Assembly (NCBI RefSeq): GCF_027925385.1
Contig: NZ_AP027142.1
Span: 124,001-188,000, forward strand
Direction of reading: 5' to 3'
DNA length: 64,000 bases
Source of the DNA: Methylocystis iwaonis
GTDB lineage: Bacteria; Pseudomonadota; Alphaproteobacteria; Rhizobiales; Beijerinckiaceae
A program made the translations under genes and the position numbers. Positions 28,595-37,743 of the stretch are shown one piece after another; within the stretch, counting starts at the first letter, position 1, and every line of letters starts with the position of its first letter. The notes below the pieces were generated by a model. The model had not been told where the DNA came from, ran no database searches, and was given only the letters and a program-made list of their open reading frames with translations.

Positions 28595-31500
28595 ATGCGC
28601 ATCTCCCCCGGCGCCCCCGAGCCACTTGGCGTCACACTCGACGATACGGGCGCCAATGTCGCCGTCTTCTCGGCCCATGCCGAAGAAATTCATCTCTGCC
28701 TTTTCGATGAAAGCGGCGCCGAGACGCAGCGCATTCGCCTCCCCGCAAAAACCGGCGATGTCTTTCACGCACATATTGAAGGATTGAAAGAAGGCCTGCG
28801 CTACGGCCTGCGCGCTTACGGCCCCGACGCGCCGCATGAGGGCCACCGCTTCAATGCCGCGAAGCTTCTCATCGATCCTTACGCGCTCATGCTCGATCGC
28901 GCAGCTACGCTGCACGAAAGCATGTTCGCTTCCGGCGCGGCTGCTCAGGAAGACAGCGCGCCTTTCGTCGCCAAATGCGTGATGGCGCGACCGGAGGCGG
29001 CGGCGGCTTCGCGCCCACGCCATTCGTGGCGCGACACCATCATCTATGAGATGCACGTTAAAGGCTTCACGGCGATGCATCCGGATGTGCCGCCGCAGTT
29101 GCGCGGCACATTCGCGGGCCTTGCGCATGAAGCGTCCATCGCGCATCTCACAAAGCTCGGCGTCACAACGCTTGAACTCTTGCCCTGCGCCGCCTGGATA
29201 GACGAGCGCCATCTGCCGCCGCTGGGTCTCACGAATTACTGGGGCTACAACCCCATCGCCATGATGGCGCCCGACCCGAGTCTGGCGCCGGGCGGATGGC
29301 GCGAGGTGCGCGAAGCGGTTGATGCGCTGCATGCGGTTGGGCTCGACGTCATCATCGACGTCGTCTTCAACCATACGGGCGAGAGCGACGAATGGGGGCC
29401 GACGCTGTCGCTGCGCGGCCTCGACAATGCGAGCTATTACCGCCTTGCCGACGACCGGGCGCGCTATGTGAACGACGCCGGCTGCGGCAATATCCTCCCT
29501 TTCGACCGCGCGCCCGTCGTGCGTCTCGCCATGGATGCGCTGCGCGCCTGGGCGATCTATGGCGGCGTCGACGGATTCCGCTTCGATCTCGCGACGACGC
29601 TCGCGCGTGATCCCTCTGGCTTCAACCGAAACGCGCCGTTCCTCACCGCGCTGCTGCAGGACCCCGTCTTGCGCGATTTGAAGCTCATCGCGGAACCTTG
29701 GGACATGGGCCCTGGCGGCTATCAGCTCGGGCATTTCCCGGCCGCCTTCGCCGAATGGAATGACCGCTATCGCGATTGCGCGCGGCGCTTCTGGCGCGGC
29801 GACGCTGCGGGCGTGGCGGAGCTTGCCACCCGCTTCGCCGGCTCGCAAGATTTCTTTCCGCGCCGCAGCCCCTCTCGCAGCGTCAATTTCATCACCGTCC
29901 ACGACGGTTTCACGCTGCGCGACCTCGTCTCCTATGAGCGCAAGCACAATGCGGCCAATGGCGAAGAGGGGCGCGACGGAACGACCGAAAATCTCTCCTG
30001 GAATAATGGCGCAGAAGGCGAGACCGACGATTCGGCAACCATCGCGGCGCGCGCGCGCGACCAGCGCAATCTGCTCGCAACGCTGCTGTTCTCTCGCGGA
30101 ACGCCCATGCTGTCCATGGGCGCGGAGCTGGGCCATACGCAAAGGGGCAACAATAATTCTTATGCGCTGGACAATGAAACGAGCTGGCTCGATTGGGCGC
30201 GGGCTGATCCTTCGCTGATCGAGACGGCGGCGCGGCTCACTGCGCTTCGCAAAGCGCATGTCTGTCTGCGTGACGACCGTTTTCTCGATGGCGGCGCGCA
30301 GGATGAAACGCTTCTTCCCGACGTCGAATGGCTCGGCGTCGACGGCGCGCCGATGCGCGAGGAAGACTGGCGGCGTGGCGACGCCGAAACGCTGATCGCG
30401 TCTCTTTATGCGGATGGCGACCGCGCTCTCGTGATCATCCATCGCGGCCGGGCGCCTCGCGAGGTGACGCCGCCGCCGGCGCGCGACGGTTATGACTGGC
30501 TTGTGGCTTTCGACGCCTCCGACAGCGCCGGAGTTTCGGTCGTTGCCGACGGGCTGACAGCGCCGGCGCGCAGCGTCCTCCTTCTCGTCGAAGAAAAAAC
30601 CACCGTGCGCCGCGCGCCCGCTCCCGTAGCCGACGCCCTGCTCGCGCATCTTGCGGAAGCTGCCGGAGTCTCGGCGCATTGGCGCGACGTTGGCGGTATA
30701 GCGCATGAGGTTCCGCGCGAGACGCTCTTGAATCTTCTGCAGCGCCTCGGATTGCCGGCACAGACGCGCACTGAGGCCACAGACAGCCTCGCCCGCCTCG
30801 CAGACGCGCGCGATCGACGCGCGCTACCGCATCACGCCGTCGCGCGTGCGGGAGAAGCGCTTACATTGCGCCTCGCGGCGACTGATGCCCGCGCGCCACG
30901 GAACCTTGTCTTATCGGATGAAAACGGCGGCAACGCGCGCGTCCTAAAACTTCCAACACTCTCCCCCTATGCGTGGCGCGGCGTGGATGGTCGCGTGACT
31001 CACGGGTATCGGGCGCAATTGCCGCCCCTCGATGCAGGCCGCTACATTCTGCGTACGGAGCATGAAGACGTCGCATGCCATCTGATCGTCTCGCACGCGC
31101 AATGCTATTTGCCGCAGGAGCGGCGCGACTTCGGCATATCCGCGCAGCTCTATTCCTTGCGTCGCGACGGCGATCAGGGGATAGGCGACTTCACGACGCT
31201 TGCGCGGCTCGCGCGAAACAGCGCCGAGGCCGGCGCGGCGCTTGTCGCGATCAATCCGCTGCATGCGCTCTCCTCCCAGGATCGCTCGCGCGCGAGCCCC
31301 TATTATCCGTCGGACAGACGCTTTCTCGATTCGCTCTACATCGACCTCGAAAGCCTCCTTGGCGACGGCTTCAATGAGACAATTGCGCGTGCGCTCTCGG
31401 CTCGCGACACGGTCGATTATCCCGCCGTTCATGCGTTGAAACAGCAGGCGCTCGAAAAAGCCTTCGCGCGTTTCGATGCGCTGGCGCATCAGCAGCAAGA

Positions 31501-32713
31501 CCACACGCTCGTCGCCGACTTCACGAAATTCGTCTCGGAAGGCGGCGAGGCGCTCACGCGTTTTGCGTTGTTCGAAACGATCAGCGAAACGCGCGGCGGC
31601 GCGGATTGGCGCCGATGGCCGCCGGAGCTGCGCGACGGCGCGCCACATGCGCTTGCGGCTTTTGCTTTGGAGCACGCAACGCGCATCCGCTTCCATCGCT
31701 TCCTGCAATGGATCGCCGATCGCCAATTCGCACAAGCGGCGCAAGACGCGCGCGACGCGGGCCTTTCGCTCGGCTTCTGCCGCGACCTTGCCGTCGGCGC
31801 CGCGCCGGATGGCGCCGAGAGCTGGAGCAAGGCGTCGCGCCTCCTTGGCGGCTTCTCGATCGGCGCGCCGCCCGATCCCTTCAGCCGCGAGGGCCAAAGC
31901 TGGGGACTGCCGGCGCTAAACCCGCTGGCGGTTGAGAAAGATGGCGGCGCGGATTTCGCCGAGCTGCTGCGCGCCAATATGCGTCACGCCGGCGCGCTGC
32001 GTATCGATCACGCAATGGGACTGACGCGGCTCTTCCTCGTGCCGGAGGGCGAGAAGGCGATCGCCGGCGCCTATGTCTCCTACCCGCTCGAGACCTTGCT
32101 CGCGCAACTCGCGTTGGAGAGTCAGCGCGCCGGCTGCATGGTCGTCGGCGAAGACCTCGGCACCCTGCCCTGGGGCTTCCGTGAGCGGCTGGAGGCGGCG
32201 AATATGCTGAGCTATCGCGTCGTCTGGTTCGAGCGCGCCGGCGCGGGCTTCATCCGGCCGAGCGATTATCCGGTAAAGGCCATGGCTTGCGTCTCCACCC
32301 ATGACCTCCCGACTTTGGAAGGCTGGTGGCGCGGCGCGGATATAGACGAAAAAGAAAGGCTTGCGCTTCTCGCGCCTGAAGCGGCGGCGGCCGAGCGCGA
32401 AACGCGCGCAAAAGACAAGCGCGCGATGCTCGACGCCTTGCGCGACGAGGGGCTGTTCAACGCTGCTTCGGAAGATACGGCGTTCGACGATGCGCTCGCA
32501 GCTGCGCTGCATCGCTTCGCCGCCCGCGCGCCGTCTTTGCTCGCCATGGCGCAGCTCGACGATCTGGCTGGCGAAAGCGTCGCGGTCAATCTCCCTGGCA
32601 CGGATGCGGAGCGGCCCAACTGGCGGCGCAAGCTCGGCCCTTCGGTAGAAGCGCTTTTCTCGACCCCGCGCGCGGCGGCAATCATCGCTGGGATTCGCCG
32701 CATTTCGGTCTAG
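28595..32713 (+). CDS. glgX-malQ: Fused glycogen debranching enzyme (GlgX) and 4-alpha-glucanotransferase (MalQ)
   Basis: A continuous 1372-residue reading frame holding two GH families. Residues 1 to about 660 are GlgX: a CBM48 domain (GVTLDDTGANVAVFSAHAEE), then GH13_11 with catalytic FRFDLATTL, LIAEPWDMGPGG and VHDGFTLRDLVSYE. Residues about 665 to 1372 are MalQ (GH77): an N-terminal beta-domain, then QLYSLRRDGDQGIGDF, ALRIDHAMGLTRLFL, VVGEDLGTLP and STHDLPTLEGWW. GlgX removes short branches and MalQ recycles the released malto-oligosaccharides, so a fusion is functionally sensible. I saw no stop or frameshift at the junction. Separate genes are the usual arrangement. Confidence 0.93.
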   Translation: MRISPGAPEPLGVTLDDTGANVAVFSAHAEEIHLCLFDESGAETQRIRLPAKTGDVFHAHIEGLKEGLRYGLRAYGPDAPHEGHRFNAAKLLIDPYALMLDRAATLHESMFASGAAAQEDSAPFVAKCVMARPEAAAASRPRHSWRDTIIYEMHVKGFTAMHPDVPPQLRGTFAGLAHEASIAHLTKLGVTTLELLPCAAWIDERHLPPLGLTNYWGYNPIAMMAPDPSLAPGGWREVREAVDALHAVGLDVIIDVVFNHTGESDEWGPTLSLRGLDNASYYRLADDRARYVNDAGCGNILPFDRAPVVRLAMDALRAWAIYGGVDGFRFDLATTLARDPSGFNRNAPFLTALLQDPVLRDLKLIAEPWDMGPGGYQLGHFPAAFAEWNDRYRDCARRFWRGDAAGVAELATRFAGSQDFFPRRSPSRSVNFITVHDGFTLRDLVSYERKHNAANGEEGRDGTTENLSWNNGAEGETDDSATIAARARDQRNLLATLLFSRGTPMLSMGAELGHTQRGNNNSYALDNETSWLDWARADPSLIETAARLTALRKAHVCLRDDRFLDGGAQDETLLPDVEWLGVDGAPMREEDWRRGDAETLIASLYADGDRALVIIHRGRAPREVTPPPARDGYDWLVAFDASDSAGVSVVADGLTAPARSVLLLVEEKTTVRRAPAPVADALLAHLAEAAGVSAHWRDVGGIAHEVPRETLLNLLQRLGLPAQTRTEATDSLARLADARDRRALPHHAVARAGEALTLRLAATDARAPRNLVLSDENGGNARVLKLPTLSPYAWRGVDGRVTHGYRAQLPPLDAGRYILRTEHEDVACHLIVSHAQCYLPQERRDFGISAQLYSLRRDGDQGIGDFTTLARLARNSAEAGAALVAINPLHALSSQDRSRASPYYPSDRRFLDSLYIDLESLLGDGFNETIARALSARDTVDYPAVHALKQQALEKAFARFDALAHQQQDHTLVADFTKFVSEGGEALTRFALFETISETRGGADWRRWPPELRDGAPHALAAFALEHATRIRFHRFLQWIADRQFAQAAQDARDAGLSLGFCRDLAVGAAPDGAESWSKASRLLGGFSIGAPPDPFSREGQSWGLPALNPLAVEKDGGADFAELLRANMRHAGALRIDHAMGLTRLFLVPEGEKAIAGAYVSYPLETLLAQLALESQRAGCMVVGEDLGTLPWGFRERLEAANMLSYRVVWFERAGAGFIRPSDYPVKAMACVSTHDLPTLEGWWRGADIDEKERLALLAPEAAAAERETRAKDKRAMLDALRDEGLFNAASEDTAFDDALAAALHRFAARAPSLLAMAQLDDLAGESVAVNLPGTDAERPNWRRKLGPSVEALFSTPRAAAIIAGIRRISV

Positions 32714-32755
32714 ATTGAGTCGGCATAGTCGCGGCTCTTCATGGAACCAGGCTAT

Positions 32756-34111
32756 ATGGCGCGCATGACATGGGCGAGCGAGCAACTGCGGACAGGCGAG
32801 GGGCGTGGTCTCTTCGTCCTGCTGTCGCTGGCCGCCGCCCTTTCCGCGCAGGCTGAGGAAAAGGCGGGCGATTCAAGCGATCTATCGATCAAGCGCCTGG
32901 AGCTGCGCGGGGTCGAGAGCACGATAGACGAGGCGAGAGAGCGGGCGAAGAAGCTCGAAGGAGAGATCGCCTCGCACGCCGCCATACGCGAAAACCTCAA
33001 CAAAGTGCTGCTCGAGGCGACCGGCCGTCTGCAGGAGACGGAAGAGCACGCGGCCCAGATCGAAGAAAGAGTGGTTAAGCTTGGGGGCGATGAGAAAAAA
33101 ATCGTCGACTCGCTGGATAGCCGCCGGGCGACGATCGGCGAGGTGCTGATGGTTCTCCAGCGCATGGGCCGGCGCCCGCCGCCGGCGCTCCTGGCCCGCC
33201 CGCAAGATATTCTCGACGCTCTGCGCGCCTCGCTGGCGCTGGGCGATATGCTGCCGCAAATGCGCGCCGAGGCGCGCGCGCTGCAGGACGATCTCGCCGA
33301 GCTTGTCCGTCTTCGCGACATGGCCCGCCACGAGCAGGACCGCCTGAGCGAGGAGAAGAAGGCGCTGGCCGAGCAACGCGCGCGGCTCGGCGACTTGATC
33401 GCCATGCGGCAGGAGGCGATCGAAACCGCGCAATCGGCGATGCAAAAGGAGGCCGCGCGCTCTGCGGCGCTGGCGCGGCAGGCGTCCAGCCTGAAAGATC
33501 TGATCACGCGCATGGAGGCCGAAAGCGAAGCCGCCCGCAAGGCGGCGGAGGCGGCGCGCAAGGCCGATGAGGAACGGGCGGCGGCGCAGGCAAAGCTCAG
33601 CGAGGAGCAACGCCGCAAGGCGCTGGCGGCGCCCTTCAAGGACGCGGCGCGTCTCGCGCCCGCTGTCTCCTTCGCCGACCTCAAGGGCAAGCTCAACTTC
33701 CCGGTGGCGGGGCCGGTGCTCAAGCGCTTCGGCGCGCCGGACGGTTTCGGCGGCAAGGAAAAAGCCTATTACATCGGCGCAAGGGACAATGGCGTCGTGG
33801 TCGCGCCCTCCGACGGCTGGGTTCTGTTCTCGGGACCATACAGAAGCTACGGACAACTCTTGATCCTTAACGCAGGCGACGGCTATTATGTCGTCCTGGC
33901 CGGCATGAATCGCTCTAACGTGAACGTCGGACAATTCGTCCTGGCGGGCGAGCCGGTGGCCAGCATGGGAGACGGAGCCGCGCAGACGGCCGCAACCGTC
34001 GCGATCGGCGCGAAACAACCCATTTTATATGTCGAGTTCCGCAAGGACGGTAACTCGATCGACTCGAGCCCATGGTGGGCCAAGTCAGACAGTCGGAAGG
34101 TCGGCGGATGA
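32756..34111 (+). CDS. envC: EnvC-like murein hydrolase activator
   Basis: A 451-residue exported protein with a signal peptide (FVLLSLAAALSAQA), about 270 residues of coiled coil (REN, EEH, EAARKAAEAARK repeats) and a C-terminal LytM domain. The LytM domain is degenerate: the zinc-binding histidines are missing (YRSYGQLLILNAGDGYYVV, where active enzymes have an H..D and HLH), as in EnvC, which activates amidases at the division site rather than cutting itself. The ATG at 32756 has AGG five bases upstream; ATG 32741 is an alternative. It overlaps ctpA by ATGA. Confidence 0.9.
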   Translation: MARMTWASEQLRTGEGRGLFVLLSLAAALSAQAEEKAGDSSDLSIKRLELRGVESTIDEARERAKKLEGEIASHAAIRENLNKVLLEATGRLQETEEHAAQIEERVVKLGGDEKKIVDSLDSRRATIGEVLMVLQRMGRRPPPALLARPQDILDALRASLALGDMLPQMRAEARALQDDLAELVRLRDMARHEQDRLSEEKKALAEQRARLGDLIAMRQEAIETAQSAMQKEAARSAALARQASSLKDLITRMEAESEAARKAAEAARKADEERAAAQAKLSEEQRRKALAAPFKDAARLAPAVSFADLKGKLNFPVAGPVLKRFGAPDGFGGKEKAYYIGARDNGVVVAPSDGWVLFSGPYRSYGQLLILNAGDGYYVVLAGMNRSNVNVGQFVLAGEPVASMGDGAAQTAATVAIGAKQPILYVEFRKDGNSIDSSPWWAKSDSRKVGG

Positions 34112-35469
34112 TTCGCAAAACTGCTCTAATCGCTACCGGAATCGCCATCGGAGCCGGAAGCGCGACGCTCGGCCAACAGGCCCGCGCTCTGATCGGCGCG
34201 CCGGCCGCCGCCGCCACCACCGCCGATACATATAAAAACCTGAGCCTCTTCGGCGATGTGTTCGACAAGGTCCGCGCCGATTATGTCGAGAAGCCCGACG
34301 AGCAGAAGCTCGTCGAAAACGCCATCAACGGCATGCTCACCTCGCTCGATCCGCATTCGAGCTACCTCGACGCCAAAGGCTTCAAGGACATGCGGACGCA
34401 AACCGAGGGCAAGTTCGGCGGTCTGGGCATCGAAGTCACCCAGGAAGACGGCCTCGTGAAGGTTGTCACGCCGATCGACGACACGCCGGCCTCGCGCGCG
34501 GGCATCATGTCCGGCGACCTCATCGGCGCCATCGACGACGAGAACGTCCAGGGCATGACGCTCAATCAGGCTGTCGACAAAATGCGCGGCCAGATCAATA
34601 CGCCGGTCAAGCTGACGGTCTACCGCGGCAAGGACAAGGACAAGATCGAGGTCAAGATGACCCGCGCCGAGATTCACATCAAATCGGTGCGCTCGCGGAC
34701 CCAGGACAATGACATCGCCTATGTCCGCATCTCCCAGTTCAACGAGGAGACGGCGGACGGCCTGCGCAACGCCATGGCCAAGGCGCAGCAGGAAATCCCG
34801 GCCGACAAGTTCAAGGGCTATATCATCGACCTGCGCAACAATCCGGGCGGCCTGCTCGACCAGTCGATCCAGGTGGTCAACGCCTTCATCGACAAGGGCG
34901 AGATCGTCTCGACGCGCGGCCGCAACGCCGACGAGACCCAGCGCTACAACGCCCGTCCGGGCGACCTTTCCAAGGGCAAGCCGGTCGTGGTGCTGATCAA
35001 CGGCGGCTCGGCCTCGGCCTCGGAGATCGTCGCTGGCGCGCTGCAGGACCACAAGCGCGCGACGCTCATCGGCACGCGCTCCTTCGGCAAGGGCTCGGTG
35101 CAGACCATCATCCCGCTCGGCGGCGCGGCCGGCGCGTTGCGCCTCACCACGGCGCGCTACTACACGCCGTCGGGCCGCTCGATCCAGGCCAAGGGCATCG
35201 ATCCCGACATGCAGATCCTGCAGGACGTGCCAGACGAGCTGAAGGGCAAGGACGACACCAAGGGCGAAGCCTCGCTCAAGGGCCATCTCAAGAACGGCGA
35301 GGACGAGAAGTCGGGCTCGCAGGCCTATGTCCCGCCGGACGAGAAGAAGGACAAGCAACTGACCGCGGCCATCGACCTGCTGCACGGCAAGTCCCGGGCG
35401 CAGATCATCGCCGAGCAGACCAAGGAAATCGCCAAGGACTCGACAAAAGCTCCGACCAAGGCCAATTAA
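34108..35469 (+). CDS. ctpA: Carboxy-terminal processing protease CtpA (S41 family)
   Basis: A 453-residue periplasmic protease with an N-terminal signal/anchor segment. It has a PDZ domain (FGGLGIEVTQEDGLVKVV onward) and a catalytic S41 domain with the serine in GGSASASEIVAGALQDH and the lysine in SFGKGSVQTI. The C-terminus is charged and Lys-rich. The start ATG overlaps the envC stop; envC-ctpA is a common pair in alphaproteobacteria. A clear intrinsic terminator follows. Confidence 0.95.
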   Translation: MIRKTALIATGIAIGAGSATLGQQARALIGAPAAAATTADTYKNLSLFGDVFDKVRADYVEKPDEQKLVENAINGMLTSLDPHSSYLDAKGFKDMRTQTEGKFGGLGIEVTQEDGLVKVVTPIDDTPASRAGIMSGDLIGAIDDENVQGMTLNQAVDKMRGQINTPVKLTVYRGKDKDKIEVKMTRAEIHIKSVRSRTQDNDIAYVRISQFNEETADGLRNAMAKAQQEIPADKFKGYIIDLRNNPGGLLDQSIQVVNAFIDKGEIVSTRGRNADETQRYNARPGDLSKGKPVVVLINGGSASASEIVAGALQDHKRATLIGTRSFGKGSVQTIIPLGGAAGALRLTTARYYTPSGRSIQAKGIDPDMQILQDVPDELKGKDDTKGEASLKGHLKNGEDEKSGSQAYVPPDEKKDKQLTAAIDLLHGKSRAQIIAEQTKEIAKDSTKAPTKAN

Positions 35470-35489
35470 GCGGGGCGGACAGGGCTAGA

Positions 35490-35527
35490 AAAGCGGGCGC
35501 CGCGGGAAAGCGGCGTCCGCTTTCTTA
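35490..35527 (+). terminator. Rho-independent terminator after ctpA
   Basis: Stem AAAGCGGGCGCCGC / GCGGCGTCCGCTTT (14 pairs, one G-T) with loop GGGAAA, then TCTTATTT. It lies 20 bases after the ctpA stop and separates the envC-ctpA unit from the ccm genes. Confidence 0.75.
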
Positions 35528-35551
35528 TTTCTGGGGGTTGGGCGCCGCTGC

Positions 35552-35649
35552 GCTGGATTCCCGATCGCGCTTCGCGCGTCGGGAATGACAGCGGGCGCTT
35601 AAAAGGCGATGTCATTCCCGACAGGCGAAGCCTGATCGGGAATCCAGAG
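35552..35649. repeat. Dispersed palindromic repeat, family C, copy 2
   Basis: Copy of family C in which the arms are arranged GCTGGATTCCCGATCGCGC and GTCGGGAATGACA, then GTCATTCCCGACAGGCG and GATCGGGAATCCAGAG. It occupies the ctpA-ccmC gap just after the terminator and ends 31 bases before the ccmC start. Confidence 0.8.
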
Positions 35650-35679
35650 GCCGATTATCGAAGGATCCGACGTTCCACG

Positions 35680-36450
35680 ATGCCGAATATCCTCGACTAC
35701 GCCAATCCGACGCGCTTCCTCAATTTCGCGCGCATCGTCCTGCCCTGGCTCTCCGGCCTCACGCTCATTCTGCTCGCCGTCGGGCTCTACGGCGCCTTCA
35801 CCGCGCCGCCCGACTATCAGCAGGGCGAGACGGTGCGGATCATGTATATCCATGTGCCGTCGGCCTGGCTGGCGATCTTCGCCTATATTGTGATGACCTC
35901 GGCCTCGCTCGGCGTTCTGGTCTGGAAGCATCCGCTCGCCGACGCCGCGCAGAAGACCGCCGCCTCGCTCGGCGCCGCCTTCACTTTCGTCTGCCTCGTC
36001 ACCGGCTCGCTGTGGGGCAAGCCGATGTGGGGGACCTATTGGGTGTGGGACGCAAGGCTCACCTCGATGCTGGTGCTGTTCCTGCTCTATCTCGGCCTCA
36101 TCGCCGTGCGCCAGACGATGGACGACACCCCGCGCGGCGCGCGCATCGCCTCCATCATGACGCTCGTCGGCGCCATCGACATTCCGATCATCAAATATTC
36201 GGTCGACTGGTGGAACACGCTGCATCAGCCGGCTTCCGTCTTCCGCATCGGCGGGCCGACCATCTCGGGCTCCATGCTGTGGCCGCTGCTCGTCATGGCG
36301 CTCGGCGGGACGCTTTTGTTCCTGACCCTGCATTTCATGGCGATCCGCAACGAAATCCTGCGCCGCCGCCTCGCGCGCCTCTCGATGCAGGCGCTGCAGG
36401 AGGCGGCCCGGGACGAAGGCGAGGCGCCCACGCTCGAGGCCGCGCAATGA
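35680..36450 (+). CDS. ccmC: Cytochrome c biogenesis heme export protein CcmC
   Basis: A 256-residue membrane protein with six transmembrane helices and the tryptophan-rich WGTYWVWDARLTS motif (WWD domain) that holds heme for delivery to CcmE. Two histidine-containing loops flank it (MYIHVPSAWLAIF and WWNTLHQPAS). It belongs to the system I cytochrome c maturation pathway. It overlaps ccmD by ATGA. ccmA and ccmB, usually just upstream, are absent. Confidence 0.96.
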   Translation: MPNILDYANPTRFLNFARIVLPWLSGLTLILLAVGLYGAFTAPPDYQQGETVRIMYIHVPSAWLAIFAYIVMTSASLGVLVWKHPLADAAQKTAASLGAAFTFVCLVTGSLWGKPMWGTYWVWDARLTSMLVLFLLYLGLIAVRQTMDDTPRGARIASIMTLVGAIDIPIIKYSVDWWNTLHQPASVFRIGGPTISGSMLWPLLVMALGGTLLFLTLHFMAIRNEILRRRLARLSMQALQEAARDEGEAPTLEAAQ

Positions 36451-36620
36451 GCGAACATCAAACTTTCGTGGCGATCGCCTATGCGATCGCCTTTCTGACG
36501 ATCGGCGGCGCCGCCGCGCGCATCATTCTCGACTACCGGCGCCTGAAGGGCGAGCTTGCCCGCTTCGGCGCCAAGGGGCAAAGGGATGTGGGCCAGCGGG
36601 ATGAAGGAGGCGCGGCGTGA
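36447..36620 (+). CDS. ccmD: Heme exporter protein CcmD
   Basis: A 57-residue single-pass membrane protein: a helix at residues 8-28 (VAIAYAIAFLTIGGAAARII) followed by the LDYRRLKGEL basic stretch typical of CcmD, which helps release holo-CcmE from CcmABC. The ATG overlaps the ccmC stop and its stop overlaps the GTG of ccmG, so the three are translationally coupled. Confidence 0.88.
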   Translation: MSEHQTFVAIAYAIAFLTIGGAAARIILDYRRLKGELARFGAKGQRDVGQRDEGGAA

Positions 36621-37198
36621 GCGAACCCGTCATCGCCCAGCGTTCGCCGCTGCGTTTTCTGCCGCTCATTCTTTTCGCCCTGCTCGCGGGGCTGTTCCTC
36701 ATCCGGCTCTTTGCCGGCGACGCGTCGCGCATCCCTTCGGCGCTGATCGGCAAGCCCGCGCCGACCTTCAACCTTCCTGCTCTCGATGGCCTCAAGGACA
36801 CGCCCGGCCTGTCGACCGAAGACCTGCGCAAGGGCCATGTCAGCGTCGTCAATATTTTTGCGAGCTGGTGCGCCCCCTGCCGGCAGGAACATCCCGTGCT
36901 GATGGCCATGGCGCGCGACGCGGCGCTGAAGGAAAAAGGCGTCGAAATCTATGGCCTGTCCTATAAGGACGAGCCCGCCAATGCGCTGGGCTTCCTGCAG
37001 GCGGGCGGCAATCCGTTCCAGCGCGTCGGCGTCGATCCGGCGGGTCGCACGGCGATCGACTTCGGCGTCTATGGCGTGCCGGAAACCTTCGTGATCAAGG
37101 GCGACGGAACCATCGCCTATAAATTCGTCGGGCCGTTGTCGCCCTCGGCCGTGGCGACGACGCTCCTGCCGGAGATCGAAAAGGCGATGGGCAAGTAA
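36617..37198 (+). CDS. ccmG: Thiol:disulfide interchange protein CcmG/DsbE
   Basis: A 193-residue thioredoxin-fold protein anchored by one N-terminal transmembrane helix (LPLILFALLAGLFLIRLFA). The active site is WCAPC near residue 95 and the cis-proline loop is GVPETF. It reduces apocytochrome c haem-binding cysteines in the periplasm. The start is a GTG overlapping the ccmD stop (GTGA). Confidence 0.95.
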   Translation: MSEPVIAQRSPLRFLPLILFALLAGLFLIRLFAGDASRIPSALIGKPAPTFNLPALDGLKDTPGLSTEDLRKGHVSVVNIFASWCAPCRQEHPVLMAMARDAALKEKGVEIYGLSYKDEPANALGFLQAGGNPFQRVGVDPAGRTAIDFGVYGVPETFVIKGDGTIAYKFVGPLSPSAVATTLLPEIEKAMGK

Positions 37199-37202
37199 GC
37201 CT

Positions 37203-37304
37203 AGAGCGCATTCCGCAAAAGTTGATAGACTTTTGCGATAAGAATGCGCTCCAGCTTTTTGACTCTGCGCGATTTCTTATCGCTCGCATGATTCCATGCG
37301 AGCG
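37203..37304. repeat. Pair of hairpins, Rhizobiales-type repeat
   Basis: The first palindrome (37203-37251) has arms AGAGCGCATTCCGC / GAATGCGCT, with an inner CAAAAGT / ACTTTTG stem. The second (37281-37304) is a perfect 10-pair stem CGCTCGCATG / CATGCGAGCG with loop ATTC. Together they lie between the convergent ends of ccmG and the PilZ gene and could end transcription from both sides. The first matches a dispersed Rhizobiales repeat. Confidence 0.6.
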
Positions 37305-37313
37305 GAAAGCGCG

Positions 37314-37643
37314 CTAGCGCCGCTCCGGGAGCCGGGCGCCGTCCCGCGGCGGCTTCGATCCCTTCTGGAACTCCACCCCGACCAGCGTCTGCCGGCGCCA
37401 GACCACCCGGGCGACATGTTTCGCTTGGCCGGCATGGAGGATGAAATTGTCGGGCAAGGTCGCGCCCAAGCCGTCGATCTTCGCGCCCGTCGTCGAAATA
37501 TCGACGATCCGGCACGGTATCGCCGGCTCCATTCCACCCGGATCGGCCCAGACATCGGTGTAAGACTTGTGCCTCGGGGCCGCGCGCCTGTCGCTTAAGG
37601 CGCCGGTCTGCTGCCGGGATTTGTCCGAGAAGGTGGCGGCCAT
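37314..37643 (-). CDS. PilZ-domain protein (putative c-di-GMP receptor)
   Basis: A 109-residue protein that is essentially one PilZ domain. The RxxxR motif is visible in RRAAPRHKSY and the D/NxSxxG motif in DISTTGAKIDG, the residues that bind cyclic di-GMP. No other domain is fused, so it probably acts by binding a partner. It stands alone on the minus strand between ccmG and the tauE-like gene. A GGDEF-EAL protein that could feed it is encoded at 57466-59958. Confidence 0.85.
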   Translation of the reverse strand: MAATFSDKSRQQTGALSDRRAAPRHKSYTDVWADPGGMEPAIPCRIVDISTTGAKIDGLGATLPDNFILHAGQAKHVARVVWRRQTLVGVEFQKGSKPPRDGARLPERR

Positions 37644-37743
37644 GGAATCTCGCGCGGCAAGCAGTTCGACAAGACCGCAAGCCTATTCCAAAGCTGCTTA
37701 CGCTTTCCTCAACGAAGCCGCTAAATAGCTCTAAAAGTTTGCC

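Noticed and set aside
28340-30706. A 788-codon minus-strand frame across the glgX half of the fusion gene
   Set aside because: Antisense to an intact GH13 domain; low-complexity basic translation with no motif. A product of high third-position GC.
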